In this document: positions 54,552 through 64,000 of the stretch, piece after piece
Layout: each line of letters opens with the position of its first letter
Numbering within the stretch: position 1 is the first letter of the stretch
DNA from: Aliiroseovarius sp. S1339
Lineage (GTDB): Bacteria > Pseudomonadota > Alphaproteobacteria > Rhodobacterales > Rhodobacteraceae
Direction of reading: 5' to 3'
DNA length: 64,000 nucleotides
NCBI RefSeq assembly: GCF_023195695.1
Contig: NZ_JALPQG010000002.1
Span: 1 to 64,000, forward strand
Translations under genes and position numbers: made by a program
The notes under the pieces: generated by a model
What the model saw: the letters and a program-made list of their open reading frames with translations, nothing else
Databases searched by the model: none
What the model was told of the DNA's origin: nothing

Positions 54552-55652
54552 TCAGGCGTCCAGCGCGCGGCAGTCGGATGGCAGCCAGCCAATCTCGATC
54601 TGTTGGCCGGGTGTCAGACGCTCTACGTCGGGTGCGTTTCGGGTCTTGATGATAAACTCATCATTGCCGGCCACCCGCAGGCGCGTGCGAAAAATATCAC
54701 CCATATAGATGAATTCCAGCACCTCTGCTTTCAGGGTGTGCACCCCTTCCTGCAGACGTTCCTTGTTATACTCAACACGCTCGGGACGGATCGACACAAC
54801 GGTTCGGTCGCCCACTTTGTTCACATTGATCGGTGTTGCGTCCAGCACCTCGCCATCGTCAAGTTTCACGATGCATGTGTCGCCCTTGATTTCGGTCACC
54901 ACACCTTCCAGCGTGTTATTTTCTCCGATAAACTGAGCAACGAAGCTGTTGTCCGGCCGCTCGTAGAGTTCATCTGGCGGTGCAAGCTGCTGGATGCGCC
55001 CATCGTCGAAAACGGCAACGTTGTCGGACATTGTCAGCGCTTCTGTCTGGTCGTGGGTCACATACACCGTGGTGATACCCAACTGGTGCGCAAGGTGTGT
55101 GATTTCGAACTGCATCTTTTCGCGCAGTTGTTTGTCAAGCGCGCCCAATGGTTCGTCCATCAGCACCAGTTCAGGCTCAAACACCAGCGCACGCGCCAAA
55201 GCCACACGTTGCTGCTGCCCACCAGACAACTGAGCCGGGCGACGCCCACCGAAGTCACCCATTTCAACCATGTCCAGCGCGCGTTTGACTTTCGCCTCGC
55301 GGTCGGATTTGCCGATCTTGCGCACTTCCAACGGGAAGGACAGGTTTTCAGCAATCGTCATGTGAGGGAACAGCGCATAATTCTGGAATACCATCCCAAT
55401 TCCGCGCTTGTGGGGCGGGATGTTGTTGATCGGTTTCCCACCGAGCCGGATGTCGCCATGGGTCGCGGTTTCAAAACCGGCCAGCATCATCAGGCATGTT
55501 GTTTTGCCCGACCCTGACGGTCCAAGCATGGTAAGAAATTCGCCCCTAGCAACTGATAGGTTCAGGTCTTTGACAACCAAAGTCTCCCCATCATAGCTTT
55601 TTTGGACACGATCAAAAACGACGAAACCGTCGTCGGAAGCTGTATCAGCCAA
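54552..55652 (-). CDS. potA: Polyamine-type ABC transporter ATP-binding protein (PotA-like)
   Basis: 366 aa from TTG 55652, or 385 aa from 55709. Walker A GPSGSGKTT, signature LSGGQQQRVALARAL, Walker B LVLMDEPLGAL, and a C-terminal TOBE domain (about 285-365, VSIRPERVE). TTG is preferred because GGGGGG lies 4 bp upstream and the sequence then begins MADTASDDGF, as family members do, whereas the longer frame adds a Lys-rich tail without a ribosome-binding site. It heads the operon. Confidence 0.87.
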   Translation of the reverse strand: MADTASDDGFVVFDRVQKSYDGETLVVKDLNLSVARGEFLTMLGPSGSGKTTCLMMLAGFETATHGDIRLGGKPINNIPPHKRGIGMVFQNYALFPHMTIAENLSFPLEVRKIGKSDREAKVKRALDMVEMGDFGGRRPAQLSGGQQQRVALARALVFEPELVLMDEPLGALDKQLREKMQFEITHLAHQLGITTVYVTHDQTEALTMSDNVAVFDDGRIQQLAPPDELYERPDNSFVAQFIGENNTLEGVVTEIKGDTCIVKLDDGEVLDATPINVNKVGDRTVVSIRPERVEYNKERLQEGVHTLKAEVLEFIYMGDIFRTRLRVAGNDEFIIKTRNAPDVERLTPGQQIEIGWLPSDCRALDA

Positions 55653-56035
55653 GTGACCCCCCTGGTCTATTTTTTTCTTTTTCATTTGTTTGGCATAAGC
55701 CAACACCAACCGAAGCTGAAATTCAACTACAAAACCGGAGCTGCTGCGAAATTTAAGATCGCTGCGGGCCCAGCCTGTATATATTTGTTGCGCATATATG
55801 GTTCGAACCCGACGCTTTTCGGAAATTTAGCGTCATACGGACACGATGTTGTGATCAAGGCCATACCCGAGCTGGTCGTCTTGAAGCTGCCCTTAGCTTT
55901 CAAAGAACCTGTTGATCACCCGCCCACGAGCGGTCGGATAGCCGTGGCACAGAGCGTTGCCACCATCGCTGCGGATGGCGCGGTTTTTGGCGGGCGGCGG
56001 TCCAACCTGCAGGTTAGACTGTCGGTTGATCGGCC
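55653..56035. other. Intergenic region upstream of the polyamine operon
   Basis: About 380 bp between the ATPase gene and the HlyD-like gene. It contains AT-rich TATATATT-type stretches near 55790, a plausible promoter area. A long plus-strand reading frame runs through it antisense to the ATPase start, but no family is recognisable. Confidence 0.4.
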
Positions 56036-57250
56036 CTAAAGCGTGGCGCGATCAACCACCAAAACACCATCCGCGACCCGGTCGCCGGGGTGGGTGACGA
56101 CCTGCTCGCCCGGCGCAAGACCTGATGTGACTTCGGCTACTTCGCTGTTGCGGTGACCCAGCATGACTGCGCGCAAGACAGCTTGATCGTCTTCGACCAC
56201 AAAAACCGCCCAATCAGTGCCATCGCGAAAAAGCGCGGACAAAGGAACAATCAAGCCCTCGCCTTGCCATTCAACAATGCGCAGGAAGGTTCGAAACCCA
56301 TGGCCCAGCGCCGCGCGGTCTTCTTTCGGAGTCAATAGGTCCAGAACCACGCGCACCCTCTGTTCTTCGATGCCCAAGGCCGAGACCTTGGTGAAGCCCG
56401 CAGGCTCGATCACACGGACCTGCGCGTCCAACACCCCATCACCGCCCCAACGTTCGACATAGGCAGGCGCGCCCGGCGCCAGACGCACCGCGTCGGTGGA
56501 CAGGATCTCCGCAGTGATTTCCAGATCATCTGTTTCACCAATCGAGAGGATAGGCGCGCCCGGCATGACAGGCCGGGCACTTTCACTGGCGACGCCCAAG
56601 ACAGTTCCCGAAACCGGCGCCTTGACGTTGATGCAACATGCTTCATTGAGTGCCAGATCATCATGTTCGCGCGGCTCGATCAGAGTGGCTTTTTGCGCTT
56701 CAAGCTCTGCCGTCCTCATGTCGAACGCGGCGTGTGCACTGTCCAGTTTGGCGGCGGCCACATCGACACCCAGTTCGGCGTCATCCAACTGCGCCTGCGG
56801 GATCGTGCCGCGTGCATGCAGGTCGTGCAACCGGTTCAGTCTGGTCTGTGCATGCGCCAAATCAGCCTCGGCCATGGCGATCTGTGCCTGCGCAACCGAC
56901 ACGGAAGCATTGGCCTGCGCCACCGCCGCTTCGGCCTGCGCACGCGACCGGACATCCAGAAAGGCGGGGTCACCCGGCGCAATCCGGGCGACGATGGTTT
57001 CGCCAGCCACCACCATGTCACCGATCGAGACGGGGCTGCGCGCAAGTTGCCCCGATACGGGCGCCGACACTTCATAGACATCGCGCACGCGGGTATAGCC
57101 TTCGGCATTGACCGTCACTTCAATCGACCCTTCAGCAATCGTGACAATATCGACCGGCACAGGTTCAGGTTTGGTCGCGAAATAGGCGAACCCCGCCACC
57201 GCAACCGCTGCCGCGCCGGCAAGTGTTGTCTTGCGCATGTTCCAGCTCAT
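56036..57250 (-). CDS. Efflux RND/ABC periplasmic adaptor (HlyD/MacA family)
   Basis: 404 aa. N-terminal anchor or signal helix (about 8-26), an alpha-hairpin region between two halves of a lipoyl domain (YEVSAPVSGQL near 60-70; CINVKAPVSGTVLG near 195-208), and a beta-barrel and membrane-proximal domain. It links the inner-membrane ABC permease to an outer-membrane partner. It follows the permease gene by 4 bp. The conserved hairpin segment is rich in Ala and Gln. Confidence 0.88.
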   Translation of the reverse strand: MSWNMRKTTLAGAAAVAVAGFAYFATKPEPVPVDIVTIAEGSIEVTVNAEGYTRVRDVYEVSAPVSGQLARSPVSIGDMVVAGETIVARIAPGDPAFLDVRSRAQAEAAVAQANASVSVAQAQIAMAEADLAHAQTRLNRLHDLHARGTIPQAQLDDAELGVDVAAAKLDSAHAAFDMRTAELEAQKATLIEPREHDDLALNEACCINVKAPVSGTVLGVASESARPVMPGAPILSIGETDDLEITAEILSTDAVRLAPGAPAYVERWGGDGVLDAQVRVIEPAGFTKVSALGIEEQRVRVVLDLLTPKEDRAALGHGFRTFLRIVEWQGEGLIVPLSALFRDGTDWAVFVVEDDQAVLRAVMLGHRNSEVAEVTSGLAPGEQVVTHPGDRVADGVLVVDRATL

Positions 57251-57254
57251 CGGG

Positions 57255-59618
57255 TTACTCCCTTGTTTTCATAACGGCGACCAGATCCATCCGGTCGATC
57301 CGTCGACGCACAATCAGCGCCGAAACGATTGAAGCGACGGCCACGACGCCCGCGGCCCACATATATGTTCCGCGCGACACAACCAGCGGAATGGTATACA
57401 AATCGCTATCAAAGCTTGCCACCATCGCGCCTGCCAGCAGGCGACCGATCACAAGCCCCAGCGGGACCGCCGCAGCGGTCAGCAGAAAAAGTTCGCCCAG
57501 CAGGATATAGCTGACCTCGCCACGGGTGAAGCCAAGGATGCGTAGGCTGGCCAGTTCGCGGGCACGTTCGGACAGTTGGATACGGGCTGAGTTATAGACG
57601 ACCCCAATGGCGATCAACGCGGCCAAAAACGAGTTGATCGTCGTCGTCATCCCCGCATTCTGCGCAATCGTTTCATCGAAGGCGCGGCGCACTTGCGTAA
57701 GAAGCGTCAGCCCAGCCACCGCAGGCGCACCCTTGATGGCGTGAAACAAGGCATCCTCTTGCGCGGCATCAATTAACAGGTTCGCTTGGCTGACTTGCAC
57801 TGGGCTGTCCAGCAACCGCGCCAATGTGGTCGCATCCATATAGGCGCCCAACCCAAAATATTGCCCGGCCAGACCCGTCACCGTCAGCTTGTGCAGGCTG
57901 TCGGGAATTGTCAGGAATTCAACATCCAACACATCGCCGACGCCGACGTTCAGATGGCTGGCCAGCCGTCGGGCCAGAACAATACCGTGTTCAGGGCGCA
58001 CAAGAACGCGTGTTTCGGTGTCAAAGACTTGCGATAGCGTATCACCCGGTTGGCGCCCTTCAATCGCAATGCGCCGCGATAAATGACCATGGGTCAGTCT
58101 GGCAGGCATCGCCCAAACGCCTTCAGCGGCCAGCACACCGGGCAGATTGGCGACATCTTCCAGCACATCAATGTTGCGTGGCAGGGCAAATTCCAAGACC
58201 GCATCCTGACGATTGATCTGAACGAAGCTGACATCCAAAAGCTCGTCCATTGCGTCAAACATGAACAGCGCTGCAATCATTACCGAGGCTGATGTGGCGA
58301 TCCCCAGCGTTGTCAGGGCCGCCCGCAGGGGCCAGCGACCAATGGCGCGCAGGATCATCATCGTAGGCTGGCGCGGCTTTAGCCACACGATCAACTGGTC
58401 CAGCACACCACGCCGAAACCGTGTCGGGGCCGGCGGGGCCATCGCAACGGCGGGGCTTAACCCCACCACCCGCCGCACGGCCCCAATCGCGCCAAGCGCA
58501 GCGGCCAGCAGCCCTGCCCCAGCAGAAACCGCATAGATGGAAGGGTATTGGACAAAGACCAGATAGGGAAAATGGAAGAACTCGGCATAAAGCTGGGCCA
58601 TGCCGCGGCTGGCGAGCATACCAAAGCCCCATCCCAGCGCCACGCCAACGCAACCGATCACAAGGGCCAGCTTGATATAGTGCCAACTGATTTCGGATCG
58701 TTGATATCCGAGCGCTTTCAGAAGACCGATCTGTTCGCGTTCAAGGGCAATCAATCGCCCCAGAACCATATTCACCAGAAAGGCCGAAATCACGAGGAAG
58801 ATCGGCGGCACGACCTCGGCCATGACGCTAAGCTGCTTCAACTCGCCATCCAGAAAGGCGTTCGAGATTTGGTCTTTGCGCGGATACGCTCCCGTGCCGC
58901 CGTAGGGTTTTAGCAGATCATCCACAGCATCGGTGACCGCGTCGGGGTCGGCATCACGACCCAATTGCACAGACACTGCGTTGAATGCTCCGGTCAGGTT
59001 GAAAGCGGCGCCCAGCACATCTTCGGCCATCCACAAGATGCCGAACCGACGATCATCTGGCATAATCGAATTGGGTCCGATCGTGTAAATAAATTCAGGA
59101 CTTAGCGCGGTGCCCGTGATGGTCAATTGCCGCTTTTGTCCATTCAAAGTGACGCCAAACCAATCGCCGGGTGAAAACCCGTGCGCGTCGGCAAAGTTCT
59201 GATTAACCAAAACTTCGTCCCGACGTCCGGGTTCAGGCATACGCCCCTTGGTGATCGTGGGTATGTTCATTAAGGGCAGGCCCGAGGCAGGCAAAGACAA
59301 CACCTGCCCCATTGCAGGCTCAGACATATCCGCGATATCAAGGATCGCGAATTTCGAGATGCGCGTATCCACCCGCACAACGCCATCAATGGACAGAATA
59401 TCTGCCGCCAACGCGTCCGGCGCACGCGAGGCACTGGCAAAAAGATCACCAAATCGATTGCGTTCATAAAACGTGTCACGCGTTTCGCGCAGGCTGCGTT
59501 CGGCCCCGTTGGACATGACCATGATCATCACGCCCACCGCCAGAACCGCCGAAATGGCCAGGCTTTGCGCCCAAAGCCGCCTGACATCACGGAGCAGTTT
59601 TTTGTCCAGCACCCGCAT
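57255..59618 (-). CDS. ABC transporter permease, FtsX/MacB type
   Basis: 787 aa from ATG 59618 (790 from GTG 59627). Duplicated FtsX-like permease: the first half has helix 1 near 15-35, a long periplasmic part (about 40-270) and helices near 275-410; the second half repeats this (about 440-787). This is the large permease form of antimicrobial-peptide or lipoprotein-type exporters. It is next to its ATPase, whose stop overlaps the alternative start. Confidence 0.88.
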   Translation of the reverse strand: MRVLDKKLLRDVRRLWAQSLAISAVLAVGVMIMVMSNGAERSLRETRDTFYERNRFGDLFASASRAPDALAADILSIDGVVRVDTRISKFAILDIADMSEPAMGQVLSLPASGLPLMNIPTITKGRMPEPGRRDEVLVNQNFADAHGFSPGDWFGVTLNGQKRQLTITGTALSPEFIYTIGPNSIMPDDRRFGILWMAEDVLGAAFNLTGAFNAVSVQLGRDADPDAVTDAVDDLLKPYGGTGAYPRKDQISNAFLDGELKQLSVMAEVVPPIFLVISAFLVNMVLGRLIALEREQIGLLKALGYQRSEISWHYIKLALVIGCVGVALGWGFGMLASRGMAQLYAEFFHFPYLVFVQYPSIYAVSAGAGLLAAALGAIGAVRRVVGLSPAVAMAPPAPTRFRRGVLDQLIVWLKPRQPTMMILRAIGRWPLRAALTTLGIATSASVMIAALFMFDAMDELLDVSFVQINRQDAVLEFALPRNIDVLEDVANLPGVLAAEGVWAMPARLTHGHLSRRIAIEGRQPGDTLSQVFDTETRVLVRPEHGIVLARRLASHLNVGVGDVLDVEFLTIPDSLHKLTVTGLAGQYFGLGAYMDATTLARLLDSPVQVSQANLLIDAAQEDALFHAIKGAPAVAGLTLLTQVRRAFDETIAQNAGMTTTINSFLAALIAIGVVYNSARIQLSERARELASLRILGFTRGEVSYILLGELFLLTAAAVPLGLVIGRLLAGAMVASFDSDLYTIPLVVSRGTYMWAAGVVAVASIVSALIVRRRIDRMDLVAVMKTRE

Positions 59619-59620
59619 CG

Positions 59621-60352
59621 CTACCACACGATCTCAGACGGCTCGATCCGTTCAGCATTTTCGCGGATTTCCGAAATGCTGCCGTCTGCCAAGAACACAA
59701 CCCGATGCGCCATCGCCTGAATGCCTGCGTTGTGGGTGATCACCAGCGTCGATGTGCCAAGTTCTTTGTTGATTTTTTCCAGCGCCTCCAGAACCTGCAC
59801 GCCGGTTTTGCTGTCCAACGCGCCGGTGGGTTCGTCACATAATAGCACCTCGGGCCGTTTGGCGATCGCGCGCGCGATGGCGACACGCTGCTGTTCGCCA
59901 CCTGACATTTCAGCCGGGAAGTGATCCATGCGGTGGCCAAGGCCGACACGCTCTAACGCCTCTTCGGGTGCCATCGGGTGGGCGGAAATCTCGGTCACAA
60001 GAGCGACATTTTCGCGCGCGGTCAGGGACGGGACCAGATTGTAGAACTGGAACACAAACCCCACATGGTCGCGACGATACTGGGTCAGCTCGCGGTCAGA
60101 TTTCGCTGTCAGCTCGTTGCCGCGAAACCAAGCCTTGCCCGATGTGGCCGTATCCAGCCCACCCAGAATGTTCAGCAAAGTAGACTTACCCGACCCGGAC
60201 GCCCCCAGAAGAACGACAAATTCACCCGCCGGAAGCTCGGCGGTGACGCCGCGCAGCGCATGCACCTCGACCGCTTCGGTTCGGTAGGTTTTGGTCAGAT
60301 CCTGCATCCGGTAAATCGGATCGCGGCTGGCAGTGCTATTAACAGAGCTCAT
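59621..60352 (-). CDS. ABC transporter ATP-binding protein, LolD/MacB type
   Basis: 243 aa. Walker [13 protein letters not shown], signature [15 protein letters not shown], Walker [14 protein letters not shown], and [19 protein letters not shown] typical of the LolD/MacB/FtsE subgroup. ATG 60352 was taken; a GTG 9 bp upstream is possible. It and the FtsX-like permease and HlyD adaptor form a three-gene export operon. Substrate unknown. Confidence 0.9.
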   Translation of the reverse strand: MSSVNSTASRDPIYRMQDLTKTYRTEAVEVHALRGVTAELPAGEFVVLLGASGSGKSTLLNILGGLDTATSGKAWFRGNELTAKSDRELTQYRRDHVGFVFQFYNLVPSLTARENVALVTEISAHPMAPEEALERVGLGHRMDHFPAEMSGGEQQRVAIARAIAKRPEVLLCDEPTGALDSKTGVQVLEALEKINKELGTSTLVITHNAGIQAMAHRVVFLADGSISEIRENAERIEPSEIVW

Positions 60353-60487
60353 GGTTCTCACCGCTCTTCAGCTTAGGGCGCGCATCGCCCCGGTTTGCTT
60401 CCCAACCCGATGTTGTCACACCTGCCGCGCGCATCAACCCGTATTCGTCACGCGTTCAGGGTTATATCGTCGCAATCCAGCGCGTGG

Positions 60488-61249
60488 TCAGCACAGAACG
60501 TCAATATTCCCGTCAGTGATGCGTACAACAGACAGGTGTTCGGTCCGATACGCCCCGGTGTCGATTGCAACGCGTCCGTCGCGTATTTCGACCTCGGGCA
60601 CAATTGTATGACCATGCACGACCCATTGATTGTCACGCCGTGCAATCTTGCGAAAATCGGGGTGCCCCCAAAGCAGCGCGCTACGGTCCTGACGGTCCAG
60701 GTCGACGGTCGGATCGCCGCCAGCATGGGTCACCCAAACATTGCCCACACGCCATGTTGTTGGCAGTTCGCGCAGCCAAGCCAGCAAATCCGCGCCCATC
60801 GCCTGCTGCAACTGATCACGAATGTTCTCGACTTCGTCCGCAGAGGGCGCATCAACCGAAATGCGGACCCCAAAGCTTTGAAGTGTCGCATCCCCGCCGT
60901 TCTTCGACCAAAGGCGATGATGGCGAAACGGGTCATCCAAAAACCCAAGCAGAAAATCCTCGTGGTTTCCGGCAAGGCAGATGAACCGATCCGGGGCCGC
61001 GTCTTGCAGCTCATAAAGGTGGCGCAGCACTGCCGCGCTGTCCGGGCCACGGTCGACATAATCGCCAACGAAAACCACCGGCAGATCTGGCGCCTGTGCG
61101 TTGATCCGGTCAAGCGCAGCGACCAACAGGTCCATCCGACCATGAATGTCCCCAACAGCACAAAACGGCGCGCCCGGCTGCACTGGCGCGTCGAAGTTGG
61201 CTGTATCCAAATCGGGTTTGGTTCGGGTCAAGCGCTTGATCCAACGCAT
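60488..61249 (-). CDS. Metallophosphoesterase (Ser/Thr protein phosphatase-like)
   Basis: 253 aa. Two-metal phosphatase motifs are complete: GDIHGR (near 39-44), GDYVDRG (near 70-76), GNHE (near 105-108), and later VHGHT. Related to bacterial PrpA/PP1-like serine/threonine phosphatases. ATG 61249 is preferred over an upstream reading frame running to 61405, which adds a polar N-terminus. Targets unknown. Confidence 0.85.
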   Translation of the reverse strand: MRWIKRLTRTKPDLDTANFDAPVQPGAPFCAVGDIHGRMDLLVAALDRINAQAPDLPVVFVGDYVDRGPDSAAVLRHLYELQDAAPDRFICLAGNHEDFLLGFLDDPFRHHRLWSKNGGDATLQSFGVRISVDAPSADEVENIRDQLQQAMGADLLAWLRELPTTWRVGNVWVTHAGGDPTVDLDRQDRSALLWGHPDFRKIARRDNQWVVHGHTIVPEVEIRDGRVAIDTGAYRTEHLSVVRITDGNIDVLC

Positions 61250-61851
61250 CGGCTTATTTGCCCTTTCTTTGCCCCTAGGCGCTGCGCGCGTGCCACGCGG
61301 TTCATTCAGTGTCACAAACATAAGGCAGTCCCGGCTGTAAAGACCAGTGCAGCGACTCAATGGGTCGGCGGGCGCAAACCGAATATGGCTGGTTGACCTG
61401 ACCACAGCCGAGTCGCAGCCAATCGGGTGCCATCGGCGTTTTCATGCCATTTTTGCTGGTCGGGCTCGGCGGATTCACCGTCTGACGAAGCGCGCAATGG
61501 CCCGTTGGCACAAGCTTGCCGAAGCAAACCTTAAAAACAAGCACATGCTCGCCGAACAGTGGCAGGCACTGGATAGGAACTACCGGAGAGTGCAAATTCA
61601 TCGTTTCTACGCCGCTGACCACTCACGGAGAAGAACTACCACAATCGAGTAACGAGCACCGTTGCTGTGACCCAATCATCGCTGACGCCCGCCTAAAACT
61701 CAAAGGCGCACTGCGTCGGGTTTTTCGATGGTTGGATTGAGCCCAGTTGAGCCTCGTTCCCCCGACAGACCTGCGCGGTCTGCGTCTAATTCGTGCCGCC
61801 TTTCTGCAAAGGCGCGCCTGCTGCCACAACTTACAAGAAAACGGAGCGGAT
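61250..61851. other. Intergenic region before the type I secretion locus
   Basis: About 600 bp without a convincing gene. Short frames in both strands show no recognisable family. The part nearest 61852 is expected to hold the promoter of the secretion genes. Confidence 0.4.
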
Positions 61852-63591
61852 ATGCCCGATCCAAGAAAACAATCCCGCGAACTCAGTCGCACATTGGCGG
61901 GGTTTCGATACGAACTTATCGGGGTCGCCGTGTTCAGCGCAGCGGTCAACCTTTTGATGCTGACCGGCCCGTTGTTCATGTTGCAGGTCTATGACCGGGT
62001 GCTGTCCAGCCGGTCATCGGCGACGCTGGTGGCCCTGTTTGGCCTTGTGGTGTTCCTTTACGGGCTGATGGGATTTCTGGATCACGTGCGGGGCCGTGTG
62101 CTTGCGCGCGTTGGTGCCGGGTTTCAGTCCGCGCTTGACCGCCGCGTCTTTGACGCCGTGCTGCAACAGGCCGAAAACGCCGATCAGCGCGCGCGCCCGG
62201 CTACGGGCCTGCGCGATCTGACCAGCATCCAATCCCTTCTGGCCTCGCCCGCCCTGACTGCCTTGATTGACCTGCCGTGGGCACCCGCCTTCCTTGCGCT
62301 GCTGTTCGTGTTTCACCCGATGATGGGTTGGTTCGCGCTTGCTGGCGGCGGCGTCTTGCTGGTTCTTGCCTTTGCAAACCAACGCGTCACCGGAGCGGCC
62401 CAATTAGAAGCCGCCCAACTGGCTGCCAATGCTGAAGGGCGCACCGAATATATGCGCAAGTCGATCGAAACCGTCCAAGGGCTTGGCATGAAAGAGCCGT
62501 TGACCGACGGCTGGAGCGACGTGCGCCGCCAAGCGCTGACCAGCCGCATCTTTGCGGCTGACAAGCGCGGAAGACTGGCAGCAACCACCAAGGCGTTCCG
62601 TCTGCTGCTACAGTCGGGCATTCTGGCCTTGGGCGCGTGGTTGGTTCTGAAAGGTGAACTGACACCCGGCGCGATGATCGCGGGCTCTATCCTGCTGGGT
62701 CGCGCACTTGCACCTGTGGAACAATCAGTCGCGCAATGGGCGGTCTTCCAAGGGGCGCTGCAAGGCTGGCGCTCGCTTAAAGCCGTGTTATCGACAACCC
62801 CACCAGCGCAACAGGTCATGGCCCTGCCCGCCCCCGAAAGCCGGATGGAAGTCACTGGGCTTGCCGTGATCCCCGCAGGCGCAACCAAACCCCTTCTGGT
62901 TGGCGTCACCTTCGACATCCAACCCGGCGAGGCCGTGGCTGTGATCGGGCCAAGTGCTGCGGGAAAATCCACACTTGCCAAGGCGTTGACCGGGGTTTGG
63001 CCCGCGCGCGCCGGCGAAATACGGCTGGGCGGCGCAGAGCTCAATCAATACCCGCCAGACCGTCTGGGGCGCCTGTTGGGCTATTTGCCACAAGACGTTG
63101 TGTTGTTTCCCGGAACAATCGCACAGAACGTCGCGCGCTTTGACCCCAAGGCCGACCCAGACGATATCGTCAAAGCGGCCCGTGCCGCCGGGGCGCATGA
63201 TCTGATCCTTGGCCTTCCAAACGGCTATGACACGACCATCACCGATGGCAACAGCGGCCTGTCCGGCGGTCAACGCCAACGTATCGGGTTGGCCCGCGCG
63301 CTGTTCGGCACACCCGCAGTGCTGATCCTGGATGAGCCGAACTCCAGCCTTGATGACAGCGGTGTCCGGTCGCTTAACCAAGCGATTTCGGACGCGAAAG
63401 AAGCAGGTCAGGCCGTCCTGATCATCTCGCACCGCCCATCCGCTTTGGCGCAATGTGAACGCGTTCTGTTGATCGACAAAGGCAGGATGCGTGCTTTTGG
63501 GCCACGTCAGGAAGTGCTGCAGAAATTCGTCAGACAAGGCCCGGCTGTCGTGCCAGCGCAACAAGGTCGGAGGCTTGAAAATGTCAAGTGA
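61852..63591 (+). CDS. Type I secretion system ABC transporter (PrtD-like)
   Basis: 579 aa. N-terminal six-helix exporter domain (about 20-300) and a nucleotide-binding domain with Walker A GPSAAGKSTLAK, signature LSGGQRQRIGLARAL, and Walker B VLILDEPNSSLDD. It lacks the N-terminal peptidase-like domain of HlyB, matching the PrtD/AprD type for RTX or protease substrates. ATG 61852 follows a GGAG site; a 35-residue longer frame is unlike the family. The next gene overlaps its end by 11 bp. Confidence 0.9.
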   Translation: MPDPRKQSRELSRTLAGFRYELIGVAVFSAAVNLLMLTGPLFMLQVYDRVLSSRSSATLVALFGLVVFLYGLMGFLDHVRGRVLARVGAGFQSALDRRVFDAVLQQAENADQRARPATGLRDLTSIQSLLASPALTALIDLPWAPAFLALLFVFHPMMGWFALAGGGVLLVLAFANQRVTGAAQLEAAQLAANAEGRTEYMRKSIETVQGLGMKEPLTDGWSDVRRQALTSRIFAADKRGRLAATTKAFRLLLQSGILALGAWLVLKGELTPGAMIAGSILLGRALAPVEQSVAQWAVFQGALQGWRSLKAVLSTTPPAQQVMALPAPESRMEVTGLAVIPAGATKPLLVGVTFDIQPGEAVAVIGPSAAGKSTLAKALTGVWPARAGEIRLGGAELNQYPPDRLGRLLGYLPQDVVLFPGTIAQNVARFDPKADPDDIVKAARAAGAHDLILGLPNGYDTTITDGNSGLSGGQRQRIGLARALFGTPAVLILDEPNSSLDDSGVRSLNQAISDAKEAGQAVLIISHRPSALAQCERVLLIDKGRMRAFGPRQEVLQKFVRQGPAVVPAQQGRRLENVK

Positions 63592-64000
63592 GTGGAACTC
63601 AAAATCATACGTGGCGCAGGGGCTCTGGGCCTTGGTGATTGGGTTTGGCGGGCTGATCGCATGGGGCGCTTATTCCACGATCAGCGCCGCAGTCGTAGCG
63701 TCAGGCTTCATCGAAGTGGACCAACGTAAGCAGGTCGTTCAGCACCCGGACGGGGGCGTTGTCGCCGAAATTCTGGTGCGCAACGGGGACACCATCAAAG
63801 CGGGCGAAGCGATCATCTTGCTGGATGACGCCGAACTGCAATCAGAACAGAACATCCTGAGCCGCGCCCTTTTTGAAGTGCAGGCCAATATCGACCGCCT
63901 GTCCGCCGAAGCGGTCGAGGCCGATCAGATCACTTTTCGCCCCGCGCTGATTGCAGACACCAAAGACGACGCCGACCTGCAACGTATCTTGGACGCGCAA
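63581..64000 (+). CDS. Type I secretion membrane fusion protein (HlyD/PrtE family), partial
   Basis: First 140 codons only; cut by the window end. Membrane anchor near 12-32 (ALVIGFGGLIAWGAYS), then VEVDQ-type beta strand, HPDGGVVAEILVRNGD biotin/lipoyl-like half and a helical region (LSRALFEVQANIDRL). It starts within the last codons of the ABC gene (11-bp overlap), so they are coupled. The outer-membrane partner and the secreted substrate would lie beyond the window. Confidence 0.9.
   Translation, partial: MSSEWNSKSYVAQGLWALVIGFGGLIAWGAYSTISAAVVASGFIEVDQRKQVVQHPDGGVVAEILVRNGDTIKAGEAIILLDDAELQSEQNILSRALFEVQANIDRLSAEAVEADQITFRPALIADTKDDADLQRILDAQ

Noticed and set aside
55602-56039. Plus-strand frame through the intergenic region and the potA start
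   Set aside because: No family similarity that I can see and it overlaps potA in antisense. A small genuine gene cannot be excluded but is not supported.
1-64000. CRISPR array, rRNA or insertion sequence
   Set aside because: No regularly spaced repeats, no rRNA-like sequence, and no transposase gene with terminal inverted repeats were seen.

Overview
The window looks like a chromosome segment of an alphaproteobacterium of the Rhodobacteraceae (Roseobacter group). This is inferred from gene content: an NDUFA12-type complex I accessory subunit, a GapR/DUF2312 nucleoid protein, an XRE/DUF2083 (ScfR-like) regulator, DUF2155 next to an MlaD-like protein, a complete phenylacetyl-CoA epoxidase operon, an SSS-type sensor kinase, and high-GC codon use throughout except in one island. 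No rRNA or CRISPR array was seen.

Layout. 1-7 kb: tRNA-Ser(UGA), then a forward housekeeping run (SPOR lipoprotein, D-Ala-D-Ala carboxypeptidase, tmk, holB, tatD, MBL hydrolase, AEC permease), mostly with overlapping or nearly overlapping ends. 7.1-14.8 kb: aerobic phenylacetate degradation, thiolase-paaABCDE-extra PaaA/PaaC-like protein-paaZ. 15-21 kb: SRPBCC protein, lytic transglycosylase, a LysR/SDR divergent pair, a universal stress protein and a SulP transporter with a structured leader.

21.36-30.0 kb: an integrated element of about 8.6 kb in the 3' half of tRNA-Thr(UGU). It is bounded by exact 47-bp direct repeats and carries a second exact 24-bp direct repeat just inside each end. 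It encodes a tyrosine integrase, an AlpA-like protein, a rolling-circle-type Rep with a strong hairpin behind it, and several unknown proteins. Its cargo is a co-directional minus-strand cassette: a DUF5131 (Gp37/Gp68) three-cysteine protein, its TcmP partner, a degenerate tRNA-Gly(CCC), and a DUF4935-type PIN nuclease. This is the best candidate here for an undescribed system, possibly a defence or RNA-directed one.

30-43 kb: orphan iron-type ABC permease, GapR, a FadB/FadJ-type beta-oxidation enzyme, a DksA-type zinc finger, a FliM/FliN-like protein, an SSS-histidine kinase operon with its receiver, and the ScfR-like regulator. 43-50.9 kb: a decayed acyl-CoA synthetase, a PAS-LuxR regulator, accB-accC-aat, DUF2155-MlaD, NDUFA12, and clpP-clpX. 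51-55.7 kb: a spermidine/putrescine-type ABC importer (ATPase, binding protein, two permeases). 56-60.4 kb: a MacAB-like adaptor/permease/ATPase set. 60.5-64 kb: a phosphatase and the start of a type I secretion locus (ABC transporter plus an adaptor cut by the window end).
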